Assembly (NCBI GenBank): GCA_001940725.1
Contig: MDVR01000020.1
Coordinates: 1-64,000, forward strand
DNA from: Candidatus Heimdallarchaeota archaeon LC_2
Lineage (GTDB): Archaea > Asgardarchaeota > Heimdallarchaeia > Heimdallarchaeales > Kariarchaeaceae
DNA length: 64,000 nt
Reading direction: 5' to 3'
The translations under genes were made by a program, and so were the position numbers. Each line of letters begins with the position of its first letter. Within the stretch, counting starts at the first letter, position 1. Below the pieces are notes generated by a model. It was given only the letters and a program-made list of their open reading frames with translations, ran no database searches and was not told the origin of the DNA. Positions 46,980 through 56,005 of the stretch are shown one piece after another.

Positions 46980-48122
46980 ATGCCAGAAAAAACTGTTTTG
47001 TATAATGCACATGTCAAGCTTGGGGCAGATATGGTTGATTTTGCAGGATATCTTATGCCAGTCCGTTATCAAACAACAATCATTGATGAACATCTTGCTG
47101 TCAGAAATAATGTAGGAATGTTTGATACCAGTCATATGGGTAGATATTGGGTTACAGGAAACGATTCCAAAAAATTTTTCGATTTTCTTGTTCCGAGAAA
47201 CATTATGAAATTACAAGATGGAAAATCTGGATACACATTTATTTTGAATAAAGATGGTGGCTTCAAAGACGATGTAATTATCACCCAATTCACTGAAAAG
47301 GAATTTATGTTGATTTGTAATGCAGGCAATAGATCAAAAATATGGAAGTGGGTGAATGACATAGCAGGGGAATGGACAAAAGAAGGAAAGGATATCCAGT
47401 TAGAAGATCGAAGTGCCATTAGCTGTATGATAGCTGTACAGGGACCAAAAGCGATTCCTTTGCTCGAAAAAATTTTCAAAACCGAACTTCCTGTTAACAG
47501 ATTCCGCTTTAAATGGGTTGATTTAAATAATGAAAAATTATTATTTTCGACTACTGGCTACACTGGTTCAGCAGGAGGAGAAGTTATATTGTTTGGGGAA
47601 ATAAACAACATATTGGAAAAATCCATAGAATTATGGAATTTATTTCTTGAAAATCAGATTGTTCCTTGTGCTCTTGGATCAAGAGATACCTTGAGATTAG
47701 AAGCAGGTTATCGGCTATATGGTAATGATTTGAATGAAGAACTACATCTCCTTGAATCTGGATTAGATTTTTATCCATTTGCAGATATCGAAAAAGAAGC
47801 TGGATATATGGGACAACAAGCTGTTTTAGAAAAGAAAGGAAAAACTGAGAAAACAGTTGTTCCATTTAAATTATTGGGGAGAGGTATCGCTAGACATGAC
47901 TATAATGTCTTAATAAATGATAAAGAGGTTGGTAAAGTTCTATCAGGTACTCAATCACCTATGACGAAAGAATCATTTGGTATGGCTTTGGTACCATTAT
48001 CACATAAGGAAATTGGATCCAAGTTTATGATTCAAATAAGGAAGAAATTCATCGAGGCTGAAGTAATTAAATTACCTATTTACGATGAGAAAAAATATGG
48101 AGTTAACATTATACATCGTTGA
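46980..48122 (+). CDS. gcvT: aminomethyltransferase (glycine cleavage T protein)
   Basis: This encodes 380 residues. I start at the second ATG (MPEKTVLYNAHVKLGADMVDFAGYLMP), which matches the family N terminus; an ATG at 46950 would add ten residues. It moves the methylene group from H protein to tetrahydrofolate. Blocks RNNVGMFDTSHMGRY, FNMIL-like FILNKDGGFKDDVII, TGYTGSAGGE and GLGSRDTLRLEAG-like CALGSRDTLRLEAGYRLYG are present. The rest of the system is at 33.6-36.9 kb. Confidence 0.95.
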   Translation: MPEKTVLYNAHVKLGADMVDFAGYLMPVRYQTTIIDEHLAVRNNVGMFDTSHMGRYWVTGNDSKKFFDFLVPRNIMKLQDGKSGYTFILNKDGGFKDDVIITQFTEKEFMLICNAGNRSKIWKWVNDIAGEWTKEGKDIQLEDRSAISCMIAVQGPKAIPLLEKIFKTELPVNRFRFKWVDLNNEKLLFSTTGYTGSAGGEVILFGEINNILEKSIELWNLFLENQIVPCALGSRDTLRLEAGYRLYGNDLNEELHLLESGLDFYPFADIEKEAGYMGQQAVLEKKGKTEKTVVPFKLLGRGIARHDYNVLINDKEVGKVLSGTQSPMTKESFGMALVPLSHKEIGSKFMIQIRKKFIEAEVIKLPIYDEKKYGVNIIHR

Positions 48123-48131
48123 AACAAGAGA

Positions 48132-48590
48132 TTAAATTGAATTTTCAATTGTTTTAATTTTCTTTTTATCCAATGCAATATCAATTATTTTTGTAAATAA
48201 AAAAGAGAAAGCTATAGAACATTGTTCCTTTTCAAACCTATCATTTTTGAAACTCTGTTCATCAAGTTTTGAATCCAAAATTTCAATCATATCTTTTAAC
48301 TGAAGTAATTCATTAAAATATGCATATGCAACCAGAGCTTCTCCTGCATCAGCTACTTTATCAGGTTTGGTTTTCTTGCCTAATTCTTTACGTAAATTCG
48401 CTATTTCCATTGCTTTTGTTAAACTCTTATCCCAAACATGCACACTGCCCTCAATTCCATATAAACCAATTTTCACTGATGTATAGAGAAAATTAACTAA
48501 AAAATCACCCAAATGAGCTAAATCTTTCGATTTCAGTATATTACGCAAAGACTTATCTTCAAGAATGGATTTTATTCCTACTAGAAGCAT
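48132..48590 (-). CDS. archaeal RNase III-like domain protein
   Basis: This encodes 152 helical residues. KSKDLAHLGDFLVNFLYTSVKIGL and DAGEALVAYAYFNELLQLKDMIEIL resemble the short archaeal proteins annotated as ribonuclease III family, in which L-G-D recalls the RNase III signature. No double-stranded-RNA-binding domain is present and the full acidic active site is not obvious. It is 14 bp downstream of rpoL on the same strand. Confidence 0.6.
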   Translation of the reverse strand: MLLVGIKSILEDKSLRNILKSKDLAHLGDFLVNFLYTSVKIGLYGIEGSVHVWDKSLTKAMEIANLRKELGKKTKPDKVADAGEALVAYAYFNELLQLKDMIEILDSKLDEQSFKNDRFEKEQCSIAFSFLFTKIIDIALDKKKIKTIENSI

Positions 48591-48604
48591 AATTAATTCA
48601 CGAA

Positions 48605-48892
48605 CTATAAATATTCGTCTTCAAATGCTTTTTTGAATTGCTCAGTATTCTCAATAAGTTTTCTTGATGCCTTGATTAAAACATCTTGGGGTTTTATATC
48701 TCCTTCAGTTCTAATTTGAAAAATTAAACTCTCTTCAAATGTACGATCTCTTGCGTAACCAGCTAAAATTACTCCATCTTCTTCAAGAGTGAGAATTCTA
48801 AGAAGATTGAACAAAGTATGGGGATCTTCGGTTACTTGAAAACGTATATAGTTTTTTTCCATCGCCTGAACTTTAATTTGCATTGGCTTCAT
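48605..48892 (-). CDS. rpoL: RNA polymerase subunit L (Rpb11)
   Basis: This encodes 95 residues from ATG 48892 (AAGGA upstream); starts further up would add residues not seen in the family. QIKVQAMEKNYIRFQVTEDPHTLFNLLRILTLEEDGVILAGY is the conserved Rpb11/AC19 fold, which pairs with RpoD in assembling the polymerase. The helix RKLIENTEQFKKAFEDEYL closes it. Last clear core gene before the accessory island. Confidence 0.92.
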   Translation of the reverse strand: MKPMQIKVQAMEKNYIRFQVTEDPHTLFNLLRILTLEEDGVILAGYARDRTFEESLIFQIRTEGDIKPQDVLIKASRKLIENTEQFKKAFEDEYL

Positions 48893-49020
48893 ATGTATCA
48901 GTATCCTTACGAACTTATTTCTTTTCTTGATCTTCAAAAGTACTTCGTTCCTTAACAATTTGATCGATTGTCAAAGTCGAGCAATTAGAATTGATCATCG
49001 ATCGTGTTAGTGAATATTGT

Positions 49021-49035
49021 TTGTTTACTTATATA
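49021..49035 (+). promoter_or_regulatory. island-type promoter TTGTTTACTTATATA
   Basis: Same 15-mer as in front of the leftward island genes at 54581 and 56809, here pointing right into the decayed subtilase. It is the leftmost instance seen and puts the island edge close to the rpoL 5' region. Confidence 0.6.
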
Positions 49036-49039
49036 AAAT

Positions 49040-49687
49040 TCAACCCTAAATAATAATACCTATTATGATGTAGTACAACGATTATATGCCAAGGGGACAT
49101 TTTTTACCATTGCGGCTGGAAATGCGTATCGCGATTATAACAATAGAATGATAGATTTCGAGAAAGAAGATATGTATCCTAATAATTTTCCCGAATTTAC
49201 AACAATATCTGGATATCAAATTAGATCTCAATCCTAGACTCAATGGGGAATACATCATTATTATAGTATTAAATCCAATTTTATAGATTTTGCAATGCCA
49301 TTTGAGCTTTCAATGCTCAATCTTATTACGCCAATTGGAAAATTCCATCTCAGACCGGGGGGGACTAGTATTTCCACACCCTTAGCAGCAGGGGTAGTCG
49401 CATTATTGCATGCAGCTTGGTCATATAGGCATAGGTATCAATCATTAAATCAAACAGCATATGAGTCTGATTATATCTATCCACTACTTGAGATTTATCC
49501 TACAGAATTATATGAAGCCTTGAAAAAATCAGTTGAGCGGTATCAATACAGTTCCATTTTTATCACTCAAATCACCCTAAATAGCAATTTGGAGATAAAT
49601 TCTGCAAGAATGATTGATAGATCTTTTAGGATAGGCTGGGGGGCTATTGATGTATATGATGCAGCAAGAATAATATTAGAGTCATAG
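49040..49687 (+). pseudogene. decayed subtilisin-like serine protease
   Basis: Only the C-terminal half of a peptidase S8 domain remains. AKGTFFTIAAGNAY contains the oxyanion asparagine and GGTSISTPLAAGVVALLHAAW the catalytic serine; the aspartate and histidine parts are missing. One in-frame TAG (49235-49237) interrupts the frame, and no start codon lies between the upstream stop and the first block. The portion after the stop is still open (from ATG 49295, 130 residues). Confidence 0.8.
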
Positions 49688-49909
49688 ATTCTATTTCAGT
49701 CATCAACGATGATTTTAATTCGGCCGTCACTTATATTCATTATTTGTAATAATTATTCAATATCAAAAGTAAAATCAATATTGATCGATGGAGGTTCGCT
49801 AATCTTTTGGGCAAACAGATTAAAACTAGCTAAAAACTAGTTTTTAATCAATTATCTAGTGAAATCAGAAAAAGTGATAAAGTGATAATAGTCTGAAAAA
49901 TCGTCAAAA

Positions 49910-51766
49910 ATGCTCCAAACTATTATCTTGTTGACCTTTACCCTTGCTAGCTTTAAACTTTACATTCCGCAAAGACTAAATGTTGCGAAATTTAAGCCTA
50001 AATTGAAATTTAGTGTAAAGACAGTTAGAAAATCGTCAAAATCCAAGTCCAATGGTTCAAATGGAAAAACCAATGGCAAAACCAATGGCAAAACCAATGG
50101 AAAAACAAATGGAAAAACCAATGGAAAAACCAAGTGGAGAGGAGTTAGGGCGGAAACCCTTCAAATAGCAGAATTATTATTACCCAAGGGTTCCAATCTA
50201 GGAAAAAAATTACTTCACATCTCTCATCGATCCTCGGATCAAGCAGCAAAAAGAAAGTATCATGCCTCTAACCGAGATGGCATTAGAGAGTTGATTAGTG
50301 AAGCAGAGGAGCTTGACACACAACTCAAGAGGCAAAGAAAGAAGAGTTTATCCCAAATTGATAAGGTAGACATTGCAGACATTGCGGATATTGCAGAGAT
50401 TACTTCACACACAAAGAGAGACGAGAAAAGCAAAATCAAACAAGCAGTGCAAGCAATGCAAGCAGTGCAAACAAAGAAAAAACCTGGAAGACCTAATAAT
50501 CCAATACCTACTAAAATAACCCACTTAGAAATTAACAAAGAAAAGCATATAGGACATAAATTAAAGGATCATGGACTCACATCTCATACAGTTATTGATA
50601 TAGAAACTGCCATCAATAAATGGCACTTGGAAGTCATAAAATACCAATTCAGGCAGATTAACTGTCTTGATTGCGATGTGCTACTTTCACCCAAAGATGG
50701 CTGGCCTATTCCCAAAGCAGACCTCTATGGCCACTCGCTTAGGTCTTTGGTGATCTCTTGGCGGATGTCACTGGGTATTAGTTATGGAGATTGTGGTAAA
50801 ATTCTTAGATCTTTGACCAGTCTCTGTGAAGCTAACGTAGCTGATACAAAGAAAATGCAACCAATTCCCATACCCAATAAGGATACCATGAAGAAATGGG
50901 TCTTGCAGGCAAGTGACAGCTTTAGTCCCCAACTCAACAGTTTGCATCAGCAGATACAGAGTAATAAGGTTCTTTACATTGATGAAACACCGATTTCCTT
51001 GAATGGTGAATGTTGGTTTGTCTGGGTAATTTGTATTGAGAAGAGCTACTATTATCTGCTCAAACCAAGTAAGGGCTTAGATGCCTTGAAAGAGGTGGTT
51101 GTGGGTTGTGAACCCATGGTGGCAGTAACAGACGATGCTGCAGTCTATAATGCCAAACGACTACGAGAACTGCTGGATTCGGATTTAGAGTTGCAGAAAT
51201 GTATTGTGCATGTCTACCGGGTTTTGGATAAGAGCCTATGCACAATTATCTCAGAGCTGAAAAAGGCTAACAAGAAATCTACGAAATCTACGAAATTTAA
51301 AAAATTGGATGTTCTCAGTGAATACCAGCAAAAGTTGTTGGTCTTCATTCCGAAATTCATTGAACTGTTCTCTGTGGATAAGCGCAGTGAGGCTGAGGAA
51401 GGACTGGTGAAACTCTATGAACAGTTGGAGTTACCAAGGAAAGGCAACTTCAAATCCATCTGGGAACACCGTCATGAACTGTTTGTCTACAAGGATCCCA
51501 AATTTGTTGGTCAGCTACAAAAAACCAATAATATCGCAGAGCAAGGCATGAGAATTGTTGCCAGAATGCGAAAAAGGATCAGATGTTTCCGCTCTGACAA
51601 ATGTCTGCAGGCTGAATTATCCATCTTATCACTATATGCGACTGTATCCAGTCGTAAACAAGATTTCACTAAATTTATGCTCAAAGGCTTGAAAGGAAAA
51701 CTAAGTGATTCATTCGATGCATTTGAGCATCCCAACCCGCCTGATGTACCAGATCCGCCAGATTAA
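49910..51766 (+). CDS. IS66-family transposase
   Basis: This encodes 618 residues. IS66-type DDE catalytic core: first aspartate in VLYIDETPISLNGECWFVWV near residue 359, second in AVTDDAAVYNAK near 408, glutamate in TNNIAEQGMRIVARMRKRIRCFRS near 544. A zinc-like pair CLDC lies near 254. The N-terminal 150 residues hold three tandem repeats: KTNG six times, DIA three times, and QAVQAM. No accessory IS66 tnpA/tnpB genes and no terminal inverted repeats are recognised, so transposition ability is uncertain. Confidence 0.9.
   Translation: MLQTIILLTFTLASFKLYIPQRLNVAKFKPKLKFSVKTVRKSSKSKSNGSNGKTNGKTNGKTNGKTNGKTNGKTKWRGVRAETLQIAELLLPKGSNLGKKLLHISHRSSDQAAKRKYHASNRDGIRELISEAEELDTQLKRQRKKSLSQIDKVDIADIADIAEITSHTKRDEKSKIKQAVQAMQAVQTKKKPGRPNNPIPTKITHLEINKEKHIGHKLKDHGLTSHTVIDIETAINKWHLEVIKYQFRQINCLDCDVLLSPKDGWPIPKADLYGHSLRSLVISWRMSLGISYGDCGKILRSLTSLCEANVADTKKMQPIPIPNKDTMKKWVLQASDSFSPQLNSLHQQIQSNKVLYIDETPISLNGECWFVWVICIEKSYYYLLKPSKGLDALKEVVVGCEPMVAVTDDAAVYNAKRLRELLDSDLELQKCIVHVYRVLDKSLCTIISELKKANKKSTKSTKFKKLDVLSEYQQKLLVFIPKFIELFSVDKRSEAEEGLVKLYEQLELPRKGNFKSIWEHRHELFVYKDPKFVGQLQKTNNIAEQGMRIVARMRKRIRCFRSDKCLQAELSILSLYATVSSRKQDFTKFMLKGLKGKLSDSFDAFEHPNPPDVPDPPD
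50067..50134 (+). repeat. 12-bp tandem repeat encoding KTNG
   Basis: AAAACCAATGG(C/A) units occur about six times in a row inside the transposase gene, with the last copies slightly changed (AAAACAAATGGA). They code for a basic flexible linker. Confidence 0.85.
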
Positions 51767-52397
51767 TAATTTCACGATATCGAAACTTGAAATTGAGAAT
51801 GCGGTTTTGTTGAGTAGTGGACACTAGAGCTAATAATGATAACAGATTGAGTTTTCTTCGATGTTTGGTACCTGAATCCGGGTTACTGTAGATTATTGTT
51901 TTGTTTTTGAAACTAACTGGAAAAAAATCTAGTTATGATGTTATCAATAGTTCAAAGATTGCCTAGAACATTAGCGAACCTCAATCGATGCATGATGTTT
52001 TTGCTTTGCGATATCGATTCCAACATTAATTTTAAAATTGGCAATTCCATTCATTTTCTAAGTACTCCTGTACTTGGAGGTCTACCCAGTTCAATACACC
52101 CGATTCTGGATCCTTTCTACTCTAAGCTTTCGTGCGAGCTATTCTCCTGGAATGCTCAATCTTATCTGCAGAGAAATGAAAGGTTAGCACAGTCTCGATG
52201 ACGGGTTGCCTCCGCTATATTTTTTGAAAAATATTGAAGTCCCAATCGATTATTCGTGCTTAACCTCCATGCCTCCTTACGGAGACATGCTAATTTATTT
52301 TATTTTAGTGTACTAGATAAGTCTCGATAATATAGATTGGAATTATAAATCAGATTTAATTTTTAACATCAGCAAAAATGAGAATGATAAAAAATAG
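51767..52397. other. 630-bp region without a convincing gene
   Basis: Between the IS66 transposase and the next leftward gene I see no supported coding sequence. An 88-codon open frame (51935-52201) has no recognisable content. The stretch holds an imperfect hairpin (52268-52289). It may be the right-hand non-coding part of the transposon or a remnant. Confidence 0.5.
52268..52289. repeat. hairpin CATG-CTCC / GGAG-CATG
   Basis: CATGCCTCC-TTAC-GGAGACATG forms an inverted repeat with 8 of 9 positions paired and a 4-base loop. Such hairpins occur at ends of some insertion sequences and as transcription ends; which applies here is not known. Confidence 0.45.
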
Positions 52398-53210
52398 CTA
52401 GTCCAAGTCGCAAATATCAATAATTTTCCCTTGGAGTGCGTTACGATACTGTTCTATCTGTTGCACCACTTTATTCAAATTATGAGAGACAGCTTGGCTC
52501 TCAAGTATATCTAAGAATGAAAATATGTTCTCTCTAGTAATCTCAGATCCCAAAGCTACCGATATCAATTCATTAAATTCTTCAATATCCTGATAGTTTT
52601 CTTTGTGATAACACACAAAATGAGAAATCAAATAAAGATAGTAGGTAAAGTGGCTTTCTTTTTTGTTCCCAGGGAAATTAAATCTTTTGTATATTTGAAT
52701 CATTGCAATTAATTCATTGCGAAACTCGTGATAATATGTGGAAATTAATTCTTTCTGGAATGTGAAATCAATATCTCTAATACTGGAATATACCACAAAA
52801 AATCTCTCAATTCTAGCATAGGTAGTTTCATCGATTAATTTACTCAATACAAATAAGAACGTATTAACCCTATGATCACTCAGCTGATCCAATTTGAAAG
52901 AGTCCATCTGAATTATATTTCTGATTTGTCCTATACAAATATAAAGCGAGACATCGACAATATCAGTTGAAAATTGGGTCTGAGTTTCTATTTCTTTAAG
53001 ATGAACTAAGTATCTGCGTGTAGCCACTGGATTTGATAACCAAACCATCTTCCAAAACAGATTAAATAAACGATCAACAGAATCATGAAGGTTGATATAA
53101 GGATCATCAAATATGGGTAGAGAAGTCATGAGTAGATAATATCTTATATCAACTAATGCAGATAGTAACTGGTGAATATCATTCAGGTAGAGTTGAGATG
53201 TGGTTTCCAT
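52398..53210 (-). CDS. helical island protein of unknown function
   Basis: This encodes 270 residues. I chose the ATG with AGGTGAT before it; the GTG nine bases upstream is the alternative. The protein is all-helical in character, without motif or membrane helix. Its start is 12 bp after the stop of the helix-hairpin-helix protein at 53223, so the two are one transcript and likely act together. Confidence 0.6.
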   Translation of the reverse strand: METTSQLYLNDIHQLLSALVDIRYYLLMTSLPIFDDPYINLHDSVDRLFNLFWKMVWLSNPVATRRYLVHLKEIETQTQFSTDIVDVSLYICIGQIRNIIQMDSFKLDQLSDHRVNTFLFVLSKLIDETTYARIERFFVVYSSIRDIDFTFQKELISTYYHEFRNELIAMIQIYKRFNFPGNKKESHFTYYLYLISHFVCYHKENYQDIEEFNELISVALGSEITRENIFSFLDILESQAVSHNLNKVVQQIEQYRNALQGKIIDICDLD

Positions 53211-53222
53211 AGGTATCACCTA

Positions 53223-54581
53223 TCAATCATTTGGACACAAAATCTCGTGATAATAAGCAGTATCCTCAAGGATTGGTAGTTCGAAAGTCGTGAAAAATTG
53301 GGTGGCAAACCGTTTATTCAAGTGGGTTACAAACTTGTCTACGCTCATCTCTTTAATGTTCTTGTCAAACCATGAATAGATACAGGAAGCAAAGATCTCC
53401 AAGTAGTTCCTCAGAGCAGTATCCCTCGGAATTTCTCTATAACCTAGCGTCGAACTAAATTTTCTTCTGAGATCAAGTTTTAAGTTACGGGTCCAGTGCG
53501 ATAAACTAGGATTGATATGAGAAAGAGAAAATGCTCTGGGACTCAAATTATGAATAATATGCCTATACGAAGGATAAAGAGGGACATAAACCATCATCAT
53601 ATCACCGGGTATAAGATCGAAAGCAGTTGCTACATCACTGTGAATAATTATGACTGGCCAGTGATCCATAAAAAAATCAGATAAAGATAAATATTTGATG
53701 CTATCAATACCGGCAAAACAACCAAGAAATTCGTCAAGGTGCTCAGTAGTCTTTCTTTCAAGAGCATTGAAATCCTTAACCCCTCCTTCAATCCATTTTT
53801 TGAAGTCACTGTATGAATGTATCGAGACTTCTCCAATCATGGATGATAAATGTTTGATTGCGTTTGTTAAAAATCCGGTCTCCCAAACAAGAGCGGAAGA
53901 AGGATAATACTCCCTTAACGGGATTGGATCTCTATCCTCAAGGTGATATGAGACATGCTCAATCTCTATATAGAAGAATTCAAATCTATAGTCAAATATT
54001 TTATCGCGTTTGTGTTTACCTTTGTATCGCTCACCTGGAATTGTTGTTCTCCTATCAACTAGTAAGAATAGTTTTACTCTATCACACATACAATTAATGC
54101 TAGTGATCCCGCTCTCATCAGTTTTCATTTCTAAATTAGCAATCAATATTTTTTTATGATTGATTAAATGACGAATATTGATAGGAATGCAACCAGGACA
54201 TTTGAAATCAAGAAGATGAAGTTCAATATCAAAATTATAGGTATCTGGTCGATTTGCTATGCGTTTTAATCTGGAATTTAGTTTCCTTTCTCTTGCTTTA
54301 ATTCTTTTCTCAGTCTTGTTCTTTTTTATCCTGTTGAGTTTAGATAATATCTTTTGATCAAGAAGTGATTGTTGTTCCTGGATAAACAAGTAAATTCTCT
54401 TTGCATTAGATGGGGTTAATCCTTCAATATTTTCTAAATCTTCGAGGTCGTAAACAAGTAGTTCTCCAGGAGATTCTATTATATCATTATTCAATGCCTG
54501 AAGTGTCCTCTTCTTAGCTGCTGTTGATTGAAAATGAATCTGATCAAGGAATTCTTGGAAAGAGGTGTCCGCTATTAGCAC
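53223..54581 (-). CDS. HhH-domain protein with zinc-ribbon-like cysteines
   Basis: This encodes 452 residues with a GTG start, probably leaderless from the promoter at 54604. Residues 5-70 form a helix-hairpin-helix domain (LEDLENIEGLTPSNAKRIYLFI) that aligns without gaps to the start of the RadA-like ATPase next door. A basic linker KNKTEKRIKARERKLNSRL follows, then CPGC (near 130) and CMC (near 165), possibly a zinc site. The remaining 280 residues are unrecognised. A DNA-binding partner of the ATPase is the simplest idea; not proven. Confidence 0.6.
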   Translation of the reverse strand: MLIADTSFQEFLDQIHFQSTAAKKRTLQALNNDIIESPGELLVYDLEDLENIEGLTPSNAKRIYLFIQEQQSLLDQKILSKLNRIKKNKTEKRIKARERKLNSRLKRIANRPDTYNFDIELHLLDFKCPGCIPINIRHLINHKKILIANLEMKTDESGITSINCMCDRVKLFLLVDRRTTIPGERYKGKHKRDKIFDYRFEFFYIEIEHVSYHLEDRDPIPLREYYPSSALVWETGFLTNAIKHLSSMIGEVSIHSYSDFKKWIEGGVKDFNALERKTTEHLDEFLGCFAGIDSIKYLSLSDFFMDHWPVIIIHSDVATAFDLIPGDMMMVYVPLYPSYRHIIHNLSPRAFSLSHINPSLSHWTRNLKLDLRRKFSSTLGYREIPRDTALRNYLEIFASCIYSWFDKNIKEMSVDKFVTHLNKRFATQFFTTFELPILEDTAYYHEILCPND

Positions 54582-54603
54582 ACTTGTTAATAGATATCAA
54601 TCG

Positions 54604-54618
54604 TATATAAGTAAACAA
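54604..54618 (-). promoter_or_regulatory. island-type promoter TTGTTTACTTATATA
   Basis: Exact 15-mer. The TATA part is centred about 27 bp before the GTG of the gene at 54581, so transcription should begin at or next to the start codon. Confidence 0.65.
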
Positions 54619-54656
54619 GGATTATTTACCAATCGAGTAGGAAAACCTCAGTAATA

Positions 54657-55805
54657 TTATTTGAATTGATGTAGGCTCTCGGATTGATTTTTGATAACAT
54701 TATTGTATTCAGTACTGCCACGCACTCCGTATTTGGATACAATTGCTTGAGCTCTGAATTTACGGTGCTGATTAGATTTAGTACAACTAATTGTGATAGG
54801 CAAGCTATTGGTCCTCTCTCTACTATATGACCAAGACGGTATGTATTTACTAACACTCTGCATCTCTCTCTGTTCAGTTTTCCTTGCTCGTGAGATAAAA
54901 AGACTCATGCTACAAAAATATTTAATGGAATATTCCAGTTTTGATATGAATTCTGGTGAAAAATGGACTTGTCCGAAATGACGTTCCAGACTGTTAGTAA
55001 CAAGTGTGATGGTACCAAAGTAATGGCCCAATTGTCTGAGATAGATGAAGAGATGATGATGTAATCTGTCTCTGTGTCCAATAGTTGACATTAATCGCCC
55101 TATTCCTTTGAAATGGCTACTTGGGTATTGATTGCCTATTATCTCGGATAGATTGTCAATTATTACCATTCCAATCTTGGCGGGATCTTGTGATTTGAGA
55201 TGGGTTAGGATCTCATCAAGATTTCGGGTGTTACTTACAAACAAGTTTTTTTCCAGTAGTGACTCACGTACTTTGTGAAACTCATTTAACACCTTCATAT
55301 TTGCCAGTGGGGGCTCAAAAGATGAGTTGAAGTACAATACTCTTTTATTCCATCCACTATTTTTCCTGTACTTCATCATTTGTAGTGCTAGTGATTGGCA
55401 TAGTTTGGTCTTTCCAATTCCTGGTTCACCTACAAGTTCTATAATCGATCCACTTCGGATACCCACACCATCTATTGATGTTGTAAAGTATCCAGCTCCC
55501 AATTCCTCATTCAACTTATCGATATTGGTTTCCAAGTATTCAAATTCCTGTTTCATCTCAGATACAGGCTTCAGATTACTACCCCTTAGCCTGATTAGAT
55601 GCTTGAATAATATCTTAGCTGTGCTTTCTGATATGCCCTCAATGCACTCTATCTCATCTCTATTCATCATTAGTAATTGTCGAGTTAGATGTAAATCAGC
55701 TCTTTTCAGATTTTGAAGGGCGCGATCCCTTGTGCTTGGCATCTTGAATGGTACTTCTGCGATGAATTCCTCTATATTCATGTCGAGTATTGTAATTACA
55801 CTCAT
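54657..55805 (-). CDS. RadA/RecA-like ATPase with N-terminal helix-hairpin-helix
   Basis: This encodes 382 residues. The HhH domain (about 8-72, DEIECIEGISESTAKILFKHL) is as in RadA/Rad51. The ATPase core has Walker A LVGEPGIGKTKLCQSLALQM near residues 120-139 and Walker B IGMVIIDNLSEIIG near 212-225; KTKLCQ parallels KTQLCH of RadA. The end (EQREMQSVSKY, then a basic tail) departs from RadA, so this is a diverged paralogue. Likely roles are recombination, partition or replication of the element. Separately promoted from 55830. Confidence 0.8.
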   Translation of the reverse strand: MSVITILDMNIEEFIAEVPFKMPSTRDRALQNLKRADLHLTRQLLMMNRDEIECIEGISESTAKILFKHLIRLRGSNLKPVSEMKQEFEYLETNIDKLNEELGAGYFTTSIDGVGIRSGSIIELVGEPGIGKTKLCQSLALQMMKYRKNSGWNKRVLYFNSSFEPPLANMKVLNEFHKVRESLLEKNLFVSNTRNLDEILTHLKSQDPAKIGMVIIDNLSEIIGNQYPSSHFKGIGRLMSTIGHRDRLHHHLFIYLRQLGHYFGTITLVTNSLERHFGQVHFSPEFISKLEYSIKYFCSMSLFISRARKTEQREMQSVSKYIPSWSYSRERTNSLPITISCTKSNQHRKFRAQAIVSKYGVRGSTEYNNVIKNQSESLHQFK

Positions 55806-55829
55806 GGAATAATAATATGTAGTGAATAT

Positions 55830-55844
55830 TATATAAGTGAAATC
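55830..55844 (-). promoter_or_regulatory. island-type promoter, variant
   Basis: GATTTCACTTATATA keeps the CACTTATATA core instead of TACTTATATA. The TATA box is about 28 bp before the RadA-like start codon, again pointing to a leaderless message. Confidence 0.55.
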
Positions 55845-56005
55845 AGAATTATGGATTAAAAGTACATATTGGCGATTACATTATTTTTTGTCGGCGCTAA
55901 CATAATTGATCCTTAGATCTATCAGTATCAAGAATAATTGGACAAGAAATCAAATTCAACTATTGTCAATAAAAATAAATTCAACGATCTTGAGGGGAAT
56001 TAGTA

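Noticed and set aside
49833..49846. AAAAACTAGTTTTT as IS66 terminal inverted repeat
   Set aside because: It is a local palindrome; I found no matching sequence on the other side of the transposase gene.
50067..50134. CRISPR or iteron array inside the transposase gene
   Set aside because: Units are 12 bp, contiguous and in frame (KTNG), so they are coding micro-repeats.
51935..52201. 88-codon open frame after the IS66 transposase
   Set aside because: No recognisable content, no ribosome site, and amino-acid composition like random translation; treated as non-coding.
54657..55805. Assignment as the chromosomal RadA recombinase
   Set aside because: The Walker A neighbourhood fits RadA but the C-terminal third does not, and the gene has the island promoter; it is a diverged paralogue.
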